Shown here in pieces: positions 10,971-21,335 of a stretch of 64,000 bases of DNA. The number at the start of each line of letters is the position of its first letter. The stretch's first letter is position 1. The stretch is from Pollenia angustigena (taxonomy: Eukaryota; Arthropoda; Insecta; Diptera; Polleniidae), in contig OV884059.1 of assembly GCA_930367215.1 (NCBI GenBank), positions 153,944,511 to 154,008,510 of the forward strand, read 5' to 3'. The notes below the pieces were generated by a model. That model searched no databases. It was given only the letters and a program-made list of their open reading frames with translations, and had not been told where the DNA came from. The translations under genes were made by a program, and so were the position numbers.

Positions 10971-10973
10971 GAC

Positions 10974-11218
10974 ATTCTTTCCAACATTTCGGCCGGTATC
11001 TCATGCATAAATACTTCAATGTTGTCTTTCAATGCGTCAATTGAAGCGGGTATGTGTATATAGACATGAGCTTTAACATAGCCCCAAAAAAATAGTCTAA
11101 AGGCGTTAAGTCGCACGATCTAGGCGGCCAATTGACCGGTCCCGAACGTGAAATAAAATGTTCACCAAACTCGCCTCTCTTGCATTTTGGGCAAAAAAAG
11201 TTGGATATCATCTCACGT
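10974..11218 (-). pseudogene. Mariner transposase fragment
   Basis: The minus strand encodes the C-terminal third of the same mariner lineage as at 30663-31585: REMISNFF, then GEFGEHFISRSGPVNWPPRS and CDLTPLDYFF. The third catalytic aspartate region is present. About 75 bp that encode the second catalytic block (QQDGATCHTA) are missing compared with the 31-kb copy. The fragment abuts the foldback element directly at about 10970. It is non-functional. Confidence 0.85.
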
Positions 11219-11278
11219 TGTTGAGTAACAGAGGCCCAATTGCTGCGAACGGCGACGAATCGATAATTGATGGTTATA

Positions 11279-11809
11279 CAGTAGAATCGCGATAATTCGT
11301 AATCGCAAGGGACCGGCCATTTCTTACGAATTATAGGGGTTATCGATTTAGCGGGGTTAAAATAAAATAAATACGAATAAACGAAGTTTTTCAATTTATT
11401 TACTAAAACGATACAAACAACATAAAAAACCATTGTTTAAAATAAAATATATAAAAATTATAGGTACATAAAAATTATTCATGTAACAAACTAATCCTAA
11501 GACTTCTTATTTATTTAAAAAAAAATCGACACACAAGCAAAAACCCACCAAAAATAAAATAGTGGGAAACAAAAAATCATTCTTTTCATGTTTTTGTTGT
11601 TTTTTATTACGAATTATAAGTAATAAGCAAACAATTACGATTTATAAGAGGTAAAGATTTTATTTGAAAAAAAAAATTACGAATTAGCGAGAGGACCAAA
11701 ATGTATAGAAATCTTACGAATTAACGAGATTTTTTCAAGGGGCCGACAGCTTATTACTAATTATCGGGAATTACGATTTATCGGGGTACGAATTATCGGG
11801 ATTTGACTG
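11279..11809. mobile_element. Pogo/Tigger-like MITE
   Basis: A 531-bp element with ends cagtagaatcgcgataattc and the complement of cagtcaaatcccgataattc, flanked by TA (11277-11278, 11810-11811). Ends of the form CAGT..AA.C.CG and TA targets are typical of pogo-group Tc1/mariner relatives. A ttacgaattat-like word recurs many times inside both halves (near 11328, 11607, 11633, 11671, 11712, 11755, 11770, 11786), as expected for multiple transposase-binding sites. There is no ORF, so the element depends on a transposase encoded elsewhere. Confidence 0.85.
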
Positions 11810-11811
11810 TA

Positions 11812-12587
11812 TATAAAAATATATACACACATGCAAAAATTCAACATTCTTTTCGTACAAAACGGAAACTACGTAATAAATTGTAAAACACAGTACTTTA
11901 TAAATAAAAACACATTTCAAAATAATATTTATTTACTTATTTAATCACCACATGTGGCGGTAAAAAGATAAATTTTTTAAATATAACGATTGTTATGTAA
12001 AAATAGATAATAAAATACATCTAAACAGTTTTAACACAACAAATGACTATAAAAAAGTTTATATACTTCAATGCATGTGTTTAATAATAAAAAATAGTAA
12101 ACATAAAAATATTTAACAACAAAATAGTTTATATGCCTTTTGATCTTTTTTGCTTTTATTTATTGTTAAATAAAAAATTTATAATAAATATTTTTTTCTA
12201 TAAACAACAAAATGAAAGCATTAAATTTAAATCGAAAGTATCTTTTGGTTAAACAAATAACAAATTGTTTTTAATGGCTCATAAAGCAGTTTTATATTTT
12301 TAAATTTATTTTTTTATTATTAATAAAAATAAATTTTTAAAATTATAATTAAGTAACTCTTAGAAATGTTCTAATAAACAATTTCAGGTGCAAACTTTTC
12401 AATTAAATTATTAATTAAGTTTAATTTATAAAAAAAAAATAATAATAAGTTTTAATGTAGTTTGAATTTTATTTAAATAGAGATTAATTTATTGTAACAT
12501 ATTTTTAAAACGATTAATATTATAGAAAAATTTCTTTAACTAACCATTTTTAAAAATGCTTAAAATCGAATTTATCGCAAATCGCTA
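11812..12587. other. Very AT-rich non-coding spacer
   Basis: Almost entirely A/T with short low-complexity runs. No ORF over 60 codons and no terminal repeats were identified. Confidence 0.45.
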
Positions 12588-12609
12588 TATTAAAAGTAAC
12601 AGGTTAGCC

Positions 12610-12710
12610 AGATGTCCAATAAATTTCGAACATACAGGGGTATTGTGGAAATCGAAAACCTTGTTTCTTTTTAAATATTTATATAAATAAAGGAAATAGA
12701 TCTTTTAATA
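12610..12710. repeat. Solo end of the 55-kb MITE family
   Basis: The string acaggggtattgtggaaatc (about 12635-12654) followed by gaaaacc matches the left terminus of the MITE at 55194-55412. No matching right terminus was found nearby, so this is a single-ended relic. Confidence 0.5.
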
Positions 12711-12987
12711 ATGAAACCTTTTGAATAAATAGGGTTGTCCCTCTGGGGCTACCATGACCTATAGACGGGCTTAAGTTTACGGAGAGGATCTTAGATTCTG
12801 ATCTATTCGTGACATTGCTATAACGCCATATAAAGAAGTGGTTACATCTTTAAGGTGTAGGAATTGACTAATATAAAATTACAGCTCAGGAGGAGAGTGC
12901 TGGTAATCTTTGAGATTTTTGAGCACATTTTTGTGCTAGACTTAGTCACAAAATTCTGTCTGCTGACAGTTTTCTCTATGTGCTGAT

Positions 12988-13505
12988 CAGGGCTATGGAG
13001 TCGTCAAGAAATAGTTCTAACTCCGACTCCATACGCTGAAATTAATACGACTTCAACTACAACTCTTTTTTTTAATGCAGTTTAAATGGTTAAATATAGC
13101 AAGAAAATGATTCTGAAATATTGCAAATCTATATTTTAATTCTAACACGTGCCGCATTGAGCTTTAATATAGTTATTTATATATGTAAAGAAGACTGGTC
13201 CTTATTTTCTGAGTTCAAAATTTTTAAAGTAGACCCTCTTAAAATTATTTTATTTTGAAAAATGTTAGAAAATTGTTTATGCTGAAAACTGTAGGAGTCG
13301 GAATAATCAGGCTTATTCCGGTTGTCGTTGTCGTAACAGCTGAAGTTGTTTTTTGTAAGAGATTAAAGAACACTGGTTGTGTGTTACTTTAATCTCTTAC
13401 AAAAAACGACTTGAGCGATTACGACAACGACAACCGGAATAAGGCTGCGTGAGTTTTTGTGGGTACTTCGAGTCGAAAAACCTCAATACTGACTCCGCAG
13501 CCCTG
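12988..13505. mobile_element. hAT MITE with perfect 8-bp TSD
   Basis: The element begins cagggctatggagtcg and ends with cgcagccctg, its approximate complement. The flanking octamers are both gtgctgat (12980-12987 and 13506-13513). CAGGGCT-type ends and an 8-bp duplication identify the hAT superfamily. No transposase is encoded. It contains a younger palindromic element at 13312-13443. Confidence 0.85.
13312..13443. mobile_element. Palindromic MITE nested in the hAT
   Basis: Arms of about 57 bp start with cttattccggttgtcgttgt and close with the exact complement acaacgacaaccggaataag. The loop is about 18 nt. A few differences between the arms occur in the middle (cagctgaagttg against cgctcaagtcg). 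As RNA it would fold into one long hairpin. Confidence 0.75.
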
Positions 13506-13532
13506 GTGCTGATACTGTCTTACAAAGCCGTC

Positions 13533-13677
13533 TAAGTCCGGGCTCACACTATGAAAGTTTTCTTTCAGAAAGTTTGAGTTTATGGGTGAAAGGGGAGAGA
13601 AGAAAAGCATGTACTCTTCCCCTCTCACCTATAAAGTCAGACTTTCTGAAAGAAAACTTTCAAAGTTTAAACACAGA
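13533..13677. mobile_element. MITE family P, uninterrupted copy
   Basis: About 145 bp, an inverted repeat of ctatgaaagttttctttcag at about 13550-13569 and its near-complement at about 13644-13663. The centre reads gtgaaaggggagagaagaaa. The same family at 35540-37684 is split by a hAT element at the matching central position, so this copy shows the unoccupied site. The minus-strand 69-codon frame (13419-13628) spans two elements and is not a gene. Confidence 0.75.
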
Positions 13678-13679
13678 CC

Positions 13680-14373
13680 AATTCACTTATTGAACGGCTT
13701 TTAATAACGTGGCAACTTTTGTTAACCAATTAAAGCAGCAAACTGTTGTAACAGCGTTGCCAATAGAATACCAAGACAAAATTAAATTTTAAATTTTTTA
13801 ATAAAATGAAACTAACAATATTGAATCAAATCTTTTTCTAATATATATTATTAATTTTTGTCCTGGCAGTGCTGGCCGGACTTAAAATTTTGTTTTTGTT
13901 AGACTTCTAGTCGGATAAGTGGTTTGACTTAATTAATCCTTCCTGTTAAAACTCCAACTACATTAGAACTTATTTACATATAAAAATTATTAAATTACAT
14001 AATTTTATTTTTCTCCTTGTTTTAGTAGAAATAAATATAAAATTTTTGCTTCACCTGCATTTTATTTAAAATAAAATCATAAAACAATAAAAAATCAAAA
14101 TTTAAGTGGCCAAAAAATCAAAAAAAAAAAAAATATTTATTAAATATTTAAAAAAATCTCTATAAACTAAGATGCCTTAAAACAATACTTCCTTGTTATA
14201 AAAACAACAACAACCATATATTTTATTATACATAAATAAATAAATTGTTAAATATAAATTAAACCAAAAAAAAAGCGAGTTAAAAAACTAAAAACAAAAA
14301 AAAATTATTACCAAATAACAGACATTAAAAAAAAATATTACAAAATTAAAAAGAAGTTTGTACATATGCAAAC
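13680..14373. other. AT-rich region upstream of the host exon
   Basis: No ORF. The last ~330 bp are A-rich with runs of 8-12 A, consistent with 5' UTR or upstream intron of the exon at 14374. An in-frame stop at 14347-14349 separates this region from the coding frame. I cannot identify a promoter. Confidence 0.4.
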
Positions 14374-15370
14374 ATGAAAAACTGTGAACATTGTTTAAAT
14401 ATTATAAATAACAACTATAACAACAATAACATCAATAATACTCAATTATTAACGACAACAACGCCACCTATAAAAATGAGAATAACAACAAATACAACAG
14501 CAACAACAAATATAAACATAAACACCACGGACATGGTAAAATCAATACGTTGTACAACAAAACTACCAAAACCAACTGTGGTGGCAACAGCAACAAAAAT
14601 AACAAGACCAACAATAGTAACACCATCACCATCATCAGCTGCAACAACAATAACAACAAGTCAATTGTGTCAACATCAATTACAACAGCAACACCAGCAC
14701 CGACATTTGCAACATTGTTCAAGTGTCGGTAGCATTGGCAGCAGTAGTAACATATGTGGTGATACACTATCATCACATTCAGGCTCAACATTGTCACCAA
14801 CAGACACAAGACAACTCATAATACCGTCACCGTCACCTCTACCAACACCACCCCCCACTAACAGCCACCAGCATCATTTACACCAACACCACAATGTCGT
14901 CGGCAACAACAATCAACAACATATTGCATTGTTTGATAATAAAAGTAAAACATGTTTGCCACCCTCAAATATTGCCAACAACAATCAACTAACAACGCCA
15001 ACATCAGGCAATGAGCATGCTGCTACTCGCACACAACCGGATAAAATACAAAATGTTATTGGAATGCCTCCTACGGCTGCACCACTACGAGCCCCACCAC
15101 CACCACAAACTCTACATCATCCGCTTTCATCACTCTCCTCGCCAACAGCAACAACAAACGGATTAACAGCACAACAGCAGCAACATCCACAAGCACCACA
15201 AACACATCCGGCGCCTCCACCACCCCCTGCCGCTTCAACATTGCCACCACTGGTTGGTGGTCTTGGCGCCGCAGCAATGGCTGCTAATTTAGCTGAATCC
15301 TTTTCATTGTTACATCAGCAAGCTCATCATTTTCGGGATATTTTATATGCCGCACATTTATTAGGTCGAG
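14374..15370 (+). CDS. Low-complexity N-terminal exon, unidentified host gene
   Basis: The only convincing host coding exon: about 332 codons, open and far more GC-rich than the flanks. The start at 14374 (context caaacATGa, good for flies) follows an in-frame stop at 14347. The protein is Asn/Thr-rich at residues 1-90. Gln/His runs follow at about 90-115 and again later. Next come Ser/Pro-rich linkers (IPSPSPLPTPPPT) and poly-Gln and poly-Pro tracts near 265-290. A non-repetitive, likely helical end reads MAANLAESFSLLHQQAHHF then RDILYAAHLLG. The frame continues to a stop at 15420, but a strong donor, gag|gtaaaa, lies at 15370/15371 in phase 1. Composition resembles fly transcription factors and RNA-binding regulators, but no domain identifies the gene, and I do not name it. 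Confidence 0.7.
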
Positions 15371-15711
15371 GTAAAATTAAAAAGATTAACAAAAGCAATT
15401 TGATGGAAAATAAAAATTAAAACACATAACAAAACTTTAATTTGGAAAATATTTGGTATATAGGAAACCGGCATTTCCAGTTGATACATTTTTTCAAAAA
15501 TTATCAAAATAATTTTTGGGAACACAAAATTTTCAATTAACAAGACTTTGTTATTTATAATATTTTTTCTTTCGTGAAACTTCTTTTTTAACACAGCAAG
15601 TTTTCTTGCGATAGTTTGAAGTGTTTTTTAGAAGAAGGAACAGGGAAATTTCAATTATTTGCAAAACTTAAAAAGCTTGCAGCGCAAAAATGAACTTAAA
15701 CTATTTTAACA
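15371..15711 (+). other. Probable intron start
   Basis: Coding-like composition stops abruptly at the donor gtaaaatt (15371). The remaining 17 codons before the in-frame stop at 15418 are Lys/Asn-rich, as expected of read-through into AT-rich intron. An unspliced transcript would therefore give a 348-residue protein. No other feature was recognised. Confidence 0.5.
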
Positions 15712-16171
15712 ATAAGGGAAATCACGATGGGCAGTGCAAAGAGTGAAAACGATAAATCCGTGCAAAAATACACAGATTTGCTCAACAAAATGTGCTTTTT
15801 GCAATTTGCTCTTTTTTACATGATCAAAATGAGTTGTGCATATTTGCTCAGTTGCAAACAAATATACACAATAACACATGACATATTAAGCGCCATATTG
15901 GTTTTAAGAAAGAAAACTTATAAATTGAACATTTTCGAGGATTTTAACATAAAATAGAGAATTAAATTTAAATAATTTAATGAGAAAAAATTTATTTTAA
16001 TATGCGTGTGTACAATTGTAAACAAATGCAGATTTCTTACAGTGTTGCCAGAAGTTTTTTGTGTTGCCAGAATAAATTTTTAGGAAAATTACACATTTGC
16101 ACAAAAAATAAAAGTGCACTGAAAATTTATGAATTGCGAATTTGCAAAATGACCATCGTGATTACCCTTAA
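15712..16171. mobile_element. MITE with 19-bp TIRs
   Basis: The termini are ataagggaaatcacgatgg (15712-15730) and the complement of ttaagggtaatcacgatgg (16153-16171). The 460-bp interior has no transposase. Two 64-76 codon frames (15727-15957, 16002-16196) start or end in the TIRs and are incidental. The element lies in the probable intron after 15370. I could not settle the target duplication. Confidence 0.6.
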
Positions 16172-16437
16172 TGCATATTTTTATAATTATTTGTAATTTT
16201 ATTTAAATAATATGTACCATTAAAAAATTTTTAAAATATAATTGGAAATGGTCCAAGAAAAAAAAAGGTGGCAATTTAGGAATTTCAACTTTAATTTTAA
16301 TTTTAATTTACGAATGTAAATCTTTGCTCATGAGCTCTTAATTATTCTAAAGCAAGATTTAAGTGATATAAAATTATTTTAAGAATATTAATAATAATAT
16401 TTTTCATAATTCAATAAAAAACTAATCAAACTTTAAA

Positions 16438-16510
16438 ATTTCTTCTATTTTTAGGTATGTATTCCAAAAATTGCATCAATTGTTTACAAACTTTTAATAA
16501 AACAAGTAAG
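16438..16510 (+). other. Candidate micro-exon or recursive splice site
   Basis: A pyrimidine tract and acceptor (tttcttctatttttag, ending 16454) is followed by 51 nt (16455-16505) and a consensus donor, acaa|gtaagt. The 51 nt are open in the phase left by the 15370 donor and would encode GMYSKNCINCLQTFNKT, 17 codons with phase kept. Alternatively the acceptor is immediately followed by gtatgt, itself a donor consensus. This gives the zero-length acceptor-donor pair used for recursive splicing of long fly introns. Both readings support a + strand transcription unit through here. RNA evidence would decide. Confidence 0.4.
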
Positions 16511-17065
16511 TTTTTTTTATTTTATAATTAAATATGCTGGCATGTTCTGTAAATCAAAATCACGTAAAATTGAAATCGAACAAATTTTGAAAACTCACCC
16601 GTATTCAAAGTTCATAAAAATAGTTCGGTCAGTGATGATGCCAAACAGGTTCTCTCGTCCTTTATGTTAAGTGTGAGTGCTGTAGTGATGTCTTGTATAC
16701 AAAACCCAGCTCCCATGACTCCACCATGAGTAACAAGTTAGAAACGTTACTATTGTTTAAACATTCTTTGATTTATACCTCATGCTTTGATGACCACTTT
16801 TTGCTACCGAAACTACTTTTGAAATCAAAAAAAACGACGTTCATTCTTAAAAATTCAATTGAAAATCTTCATGAATTTCACTTTCACGTGATTTCGATTT
16901 CAAGAACTTGGCCGATTAACTTTAAGTTATTTGGAATTTAATTAACTTTAATAAAATTATTAAAAATTAGATTAACTACTGTTTTAAAATCTATCCAATC
17001 AGCACTGTTCTACACGAAATATTTAAAAATGTTAAAAAGTAAAAATGTATATAAATAAGTTATTG
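16511..17065. other. Non-coding, probable intron
   Basis: No gene or repeat pair was recognised. An 82-codon frame (16693-16941) has no family resemblance. Confidence 0.35.
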
Positions 17066-17345
17066 CACTGAAAGAATTTTCTTCACATATCCAACGGGTT
17101 TTGACATTTATCCAGTTTATTTATTTATTTATCCCCCAGTTAATTAAATGTTTCATAAAATCGATGAAAATTATGCATTTACTTAATGCAATAAATGTTA
17201 TTAACGGCCCAATCATAATATGCATAGCCTTGCTTAACCTACTCTCAAACAATAATAAAAAGTCTCTCAAATGTATTAAAAAAAATAAACAGAAACAAAA
17301 TCAAGACATTTACAGAATGTGCGATCAGTTTCGCACTTTGCTTAA
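17066..17345. mobile_element. Element X end plus a dispersed repeat
   Basis: At 17066 the string cactgaaagaattttcttc repeats the left terminus of element X at 35601, and similarity continues through gacatttatcc. No matching right terminus was found. From about 17203 to 17345 the sequence parallels 33777-33935, sharing agtctctcaaa and ctgtttcgcactttg-like blocks. Two different repeats therefore abut here. The 86-codon frame over them is not a gene. Confidence 0.55.
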
Positions 17346-18330
17346 GCAAATGACAGCTTGAAATGTCAATTTTAAGTTGAACAATTTTACATTTTTTTTT
17401 GACATAACTTCATTTTTTATCGATAACTTTAGTAAAATGTTTGACAGCATGACATTTATCTTAATACAGCTGAACCCTTCGCACTTGGTAAATTTTTCTA
17501 TAACTTTATATTTGCACTGTTCACCAAAACTTGAACAATGCATTAAAAATGTAGTGTCATAAGGGCTTAAGGGCTTTAATACTGTGACTATTTGTCATCG
17601 CATTAATTAAATATTTCATTAACAAAATGAAGAGTCAAACGTATAAAGAAATGTTTATATTATTGTAATGGAAAGGTTTTTGTATTTCAGTGAAATTTTT
17701 AATTTGTTTAATGACCTAAATTCATTTAATTAATTACAAAATATCGTTATTTTTTGTGACAGTCTTTTATTCGTTTAATGATTATTATGGTTTTTTTTTT
17801 GAATGTGTGTTTTGAGTTATTATGAATTTTATTTCGTTTTTTTATACCTTTTACAAATCATCAAGTTATACTATCGTAAATTTGTAAGTCTTTAATGGAT
17901 ATTTGCCATTATGTAATGAAAAAACGGTCGAACACACTTCATTAGTATGACAGCTAATTTTACAAGTATCCCTTTTGTAAAATCTATACTTCTTAAAAAA
18001 ACACCCTTTACCTGTCAACACATGAGATAGTGATACTTTACGACGAATAAGCAAAAATATAGAAACATTTACAGAACTGTTCATTCCATGGTGAAAAAGG
18101 CGTCTACTAATGCCAGCACACAAGGAAAGATTCAAGATCGTGCCTGTCTCAAGACGGTGCTTTGACATCGGGTCAAAATGTGTCGCATTTATGGGCACCA
18201 ACAAACAGGTGCAAATTTTAGCACATGACTACCTGTATTACACTGCTTTACAAATTTTTAATTTGGAAAAGTACCAAGAACTCCACATGACTAGATAAGT
18301 TAATTGGTACCTCCTGAACACGAAAACCGC
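17346..18330. other. Non-coding, unclassified
   Basis: No supported gene. The 112-codon minus frame at 17866-18204 has no recognisable domain. A short hairpin, gtaccgttttttagataacg, lies just beyond the right edge near 18350. Confidence 0.35.
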
Positions 18331-18647
18331 TGTAATTTTTTTTTCCTAAGTACCGTTTTTTAGATAACGGTACTTTTGTGTTTTTCGGTGTATGGTCCCA
18401 CTCAAACCCTTGTGGAGCCCAACCACAAAGTCCGATCAAAATAAATGGCATATCGTTGGAAAGGTAATCGAATGCCTTTTCCATCGAAATGGCTAAGTAA
18501 TGGCACCTCAAAGTTCAAAAAATGTCTATTTTTTACGTTTTTTTCAAAATTTTTCATTTTTATTTCGTTTTTTTACTACGTTATATTAAATATCTGGAAT
18601 GTTTTATTTGTTAACCAAAAACCAACATTTTAAGCGTAATTTGAAAA
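18330..18647. repeat. Probable dispersed repeat, left of hairpin
   Basis: A mildly GC-richer block (18380-18510) with text such as tggcatatcgttggaaaggt. It leads without interruption into the long hairpin, so it may belong to the same element. There is no second copy in this window to confirm this. Confidence 0.3.
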
Positions 18648-18835
18648 AAATCGGATGAAAAATAAAGTTTTTATTAAGGATTTTGTGGAACGACAATATT
18701 TTCACCTCATGTAAAATTCCGTGTTTTTTAAATCCATCAGTTTTAACGTATTTAAAAAACACGGAATTTTATATGAGATGAAAATATTGTCGTTCCACAA
18801 AATCCTTAATAAAAACCTTATTTTTCATCAGATTT
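18648..18835. repeat. Long near-perfect hairpin, 86-bp arms
   Basis: The arms are 18648-18733 and 18750-18835, inverted copies with about four mismatches, and the loop is only about 16 nt (ccatcagttttaacgt). The arm includes attttgtggaacgacaatat. A transcript in either direction would fold into an 86-bp duplex, well above microRNA precursor length. The palindrome may be a MITE in its own right or the core of a larger one. No coding content. Confidence 0.85.
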
Positions 18836-19834
18836 TGTATACCTTATCATGCCAAATTCGCTAAATATTAGGAAAACGCACTTCAACCTTTGAAGTTACT
18901 TTCACTTTTTGTAGCGTGCGTCACAAAACTTTGGGATCAATTATTTCGCAACAAATACTTGCTAAGAAATTTTGATATATGTCATTCGTAAGTACATATT
19001 AATGTAACTAAATACTATATATAAGTTGAAGCTATCTCTTTTAAAAGACCAAAAAATGTTTATATTTCAATCAGAAAACGCGTGCGAATGTGGCAATATG
19101 GCAAGACCTGTCAAAGACTTTACTTTGCTCTAGATTAAAATCAGCCCCTCATCCGAAATCTTTTGGATGGTCCTCGACGCAAGAAATTATTAAAAAAAGA
19201 AGTAACTGAGATTCTCTCAACCCATTTTATGAAGAGTTATGCTTTAAGACAGCTAACAATCAGGGTTGTCAGATTGATTTTGACCTTTATCGCCAAATTC
19301 ATTGTCAAAAGTCGCCAAAGCCTTTATTTTTTAGTTTTTCACAATAAAATCTATAGTTTTTTAAATTTTTAAGAAAATTTTTTATAAATCCTAAAACATA
19401 AATTTGTGCCGGATAGCTAAAATCCGCCAAAAATTAAAAAAAGTCGCCACGACATATATTTTGCTTAATTTTTATTTAGAACAAAGTAAAAATGATTAGT
19501 GAAAACAAAAAGTACAAAATATATAGTTTTTAGTAGTCCAATTAAAGCAACAAAAAAAAATTTTTTTTGGAAGTTAATATTAACCAAATATTGGATATAC
19601 ATACATTTTACATACAAATGTAGTTCTTTTTAATATCTAAAACGCTATTCACTTCATCGACAAGACCCCCTTTTTGTCTTCTTTTTTGGAATACATGGTA
19701 AGGACATTAAATAAATGCAACCAAGGTACAACTAGGTGCATAATTTTTTGGAGATTTCATGGAGTTCATTATTGAAAATACGCTTTTAACACAGGAACAG
19801 CCAAAGCAAGTTCTTTAAAATGGTACGTACGTGC

Positions 19835-20825
19835 CAGGGAAACCAAAAATATGCTATTGCATGTTTTTCCTTGTGCGACCAATGAAGGCACAAACAATAT
19901 ATTTATCCATTTTTCATAAAAGGCTCTATGAATTTTGGCATCGATTTGTTAGTGCATATTTTACCGTTTGAAGCATTTTTGTGCATAATTTATTTAAACG
20001 AGCAATTTTGCAGCATATTTGAAGTTTATAGCGCATATTTTGACTTTTAAGGCACATTTTAATACATGTTCAATTTTGTTAGATGCCTTACAGTGGCTTT
20101 CGAAGAAAATAATTTTTTTTTCTCCAATTTCGGCATCTAGGTTGTCATTAAGGATAAATGTTATTCGACGTACATAATATATAGAAGTGTAGACCAATCT
20201 TTTAGTGTGCCGATCAACTCAAAATCGCTTTTTAAAGTGATCTAACGATGTCCATCCGTACGTCTGGCTGGTTGTCTGTCCATGTTTACCTTGTGCGCAA
20301 AGTACAAATTTGATCAAATATGGACGAGGTCTGTGTAAATGGTGAGAATCGGTCTATAATTTCACTTATACCCCATTGAAACTTCTTTCCAAATAAGACT
20401 CTTTGTGTCAGTAAGCCATCTTATTACGATGGTATTTAAAAAAATATTTTACTGCAAATTAAATTATTTTCGAATCGTTTCACATTTGCCTAAAGCTCCC
20501 TCCCTTAAATAGCTTTAACTTCCTTTAAATGTTAACATTTGTTAACAATTTAGCGACCGTACCTTAAATCCCTTTAAGACAAAAAACCATGTGGATGTTA
20601 ATATCTCTTATCTGAATTTTAACCTAATATGAGCTTAAGCGATAATATTTTTACGTCTGTTTTTCAAATTTTGTTATTAAATTGTTGAATATTTTGTCTT
20701 TATATTAACAATTTGTGATTTTTTAGGGCATATTTTTAACATTTTTCAAGGCATATTTTCCAGTTTTTACTGCATATTTAATGCGCATAAAACATAATTT
20801 TTAGAACATATTTCTGGTTTCCCTG
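19835..20825. mobile_element. hAT-like element nested in hAT
   Basis: The left end cagggaaaccaaaaatatgc is inverted at the right end (complement of cagggaaaccagaaatatgt). A gcatattt word recurs near both ends (about 19945-20060 left; 20725-20790 right). The interior block 20180-20500 is repeat R, shared with 52300-52950 and 41835-42280. The same right end, preceded by the same gcatattt words, is present at about 52925-52948, so a second, left-truncated copy exists. No clear 8-bp duplication remains. Confidence 0.6.
20180..20500 (+). repeat. Dispersed repeat R, copy 1
   Basis: Contains gtgatctaacgatgtccatc, then ttaccttgtgcgcaaagtac and ggtgagaatcggtctataat, in the same order as at 52300-52560 and, more diverged, at 41835-42030. 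There is no ORF. The opening 'ttttagt.taccgatc' block marks a common left boundary in all three copies. Confidence 0.65.
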
Positions 20826-21335
20826 GTTATTACTGTCAAAACTGATTTAACTAAGATGACACATCATCAATTCATTACTATTTTCCATTATCAAACTGTA
20901 ATTTTGTTCCATGTGTTTCATAAACATGCAAAGGTACGTTTGGATTCATAAAATATTTAAAACATCTTTGACAACAACGAATTTTGTTTGTGATAAAAAA
21001 TTGCGACATTTTTTTAAATATTTTGTTAACTTTAAATATATTAATCTATTAAGGAATTCTATTTATTAATTGTTTCAAGAGCATCTTTAAAAATATGAAA
21101 AATATTTTTCTTGAAGATTTTTCATATCTTCATCGGTCATTTCAACAATTTGGTTTCAAATAGTGACCATACATACATACTAGAATAAAAATAATATTAA
21201 TTTTTTGTATTGAAATTCATGGCTTATCAAAAATAGCCAACAAAATCGCCAAAAAAAAACGCCATGTCGCCAAATCGAAAATAAGGTCTTCAAACAAGAT
21301 TTTAATTCGCCACATTTGACAAGCCTGCTAACAAT

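Larger units (their letters stand above)
19261..21327. mobile_element. Non-autonomous hAT element, perfect TSD
   Basis: The left end cagggttgtcagattg and right end tttgacaagcctg are near-complementary. The flanking octamers are both ctaacaat (19253-19260, 21328-21335). Both subterminal regions carry repeated tcgcca words (near 19290, 19310, 19430, 19445 on the left; 21248, 21265, 21308 on the right), a plausible array of transposase-binding sites. No transposase is encoded. A second element (19835-20825) sits inside, so the original was about 1.1 kb. Confidence 0.85.

Noticed and set aside
14468..14809. 113-codon minus-strand frame rich in Leu/Val
   Set aside because: It is the antisense reading of the CAA/ACA-rich host exon; poly-Leu/Val arises from complementing Asn/Gln/Thr codons.
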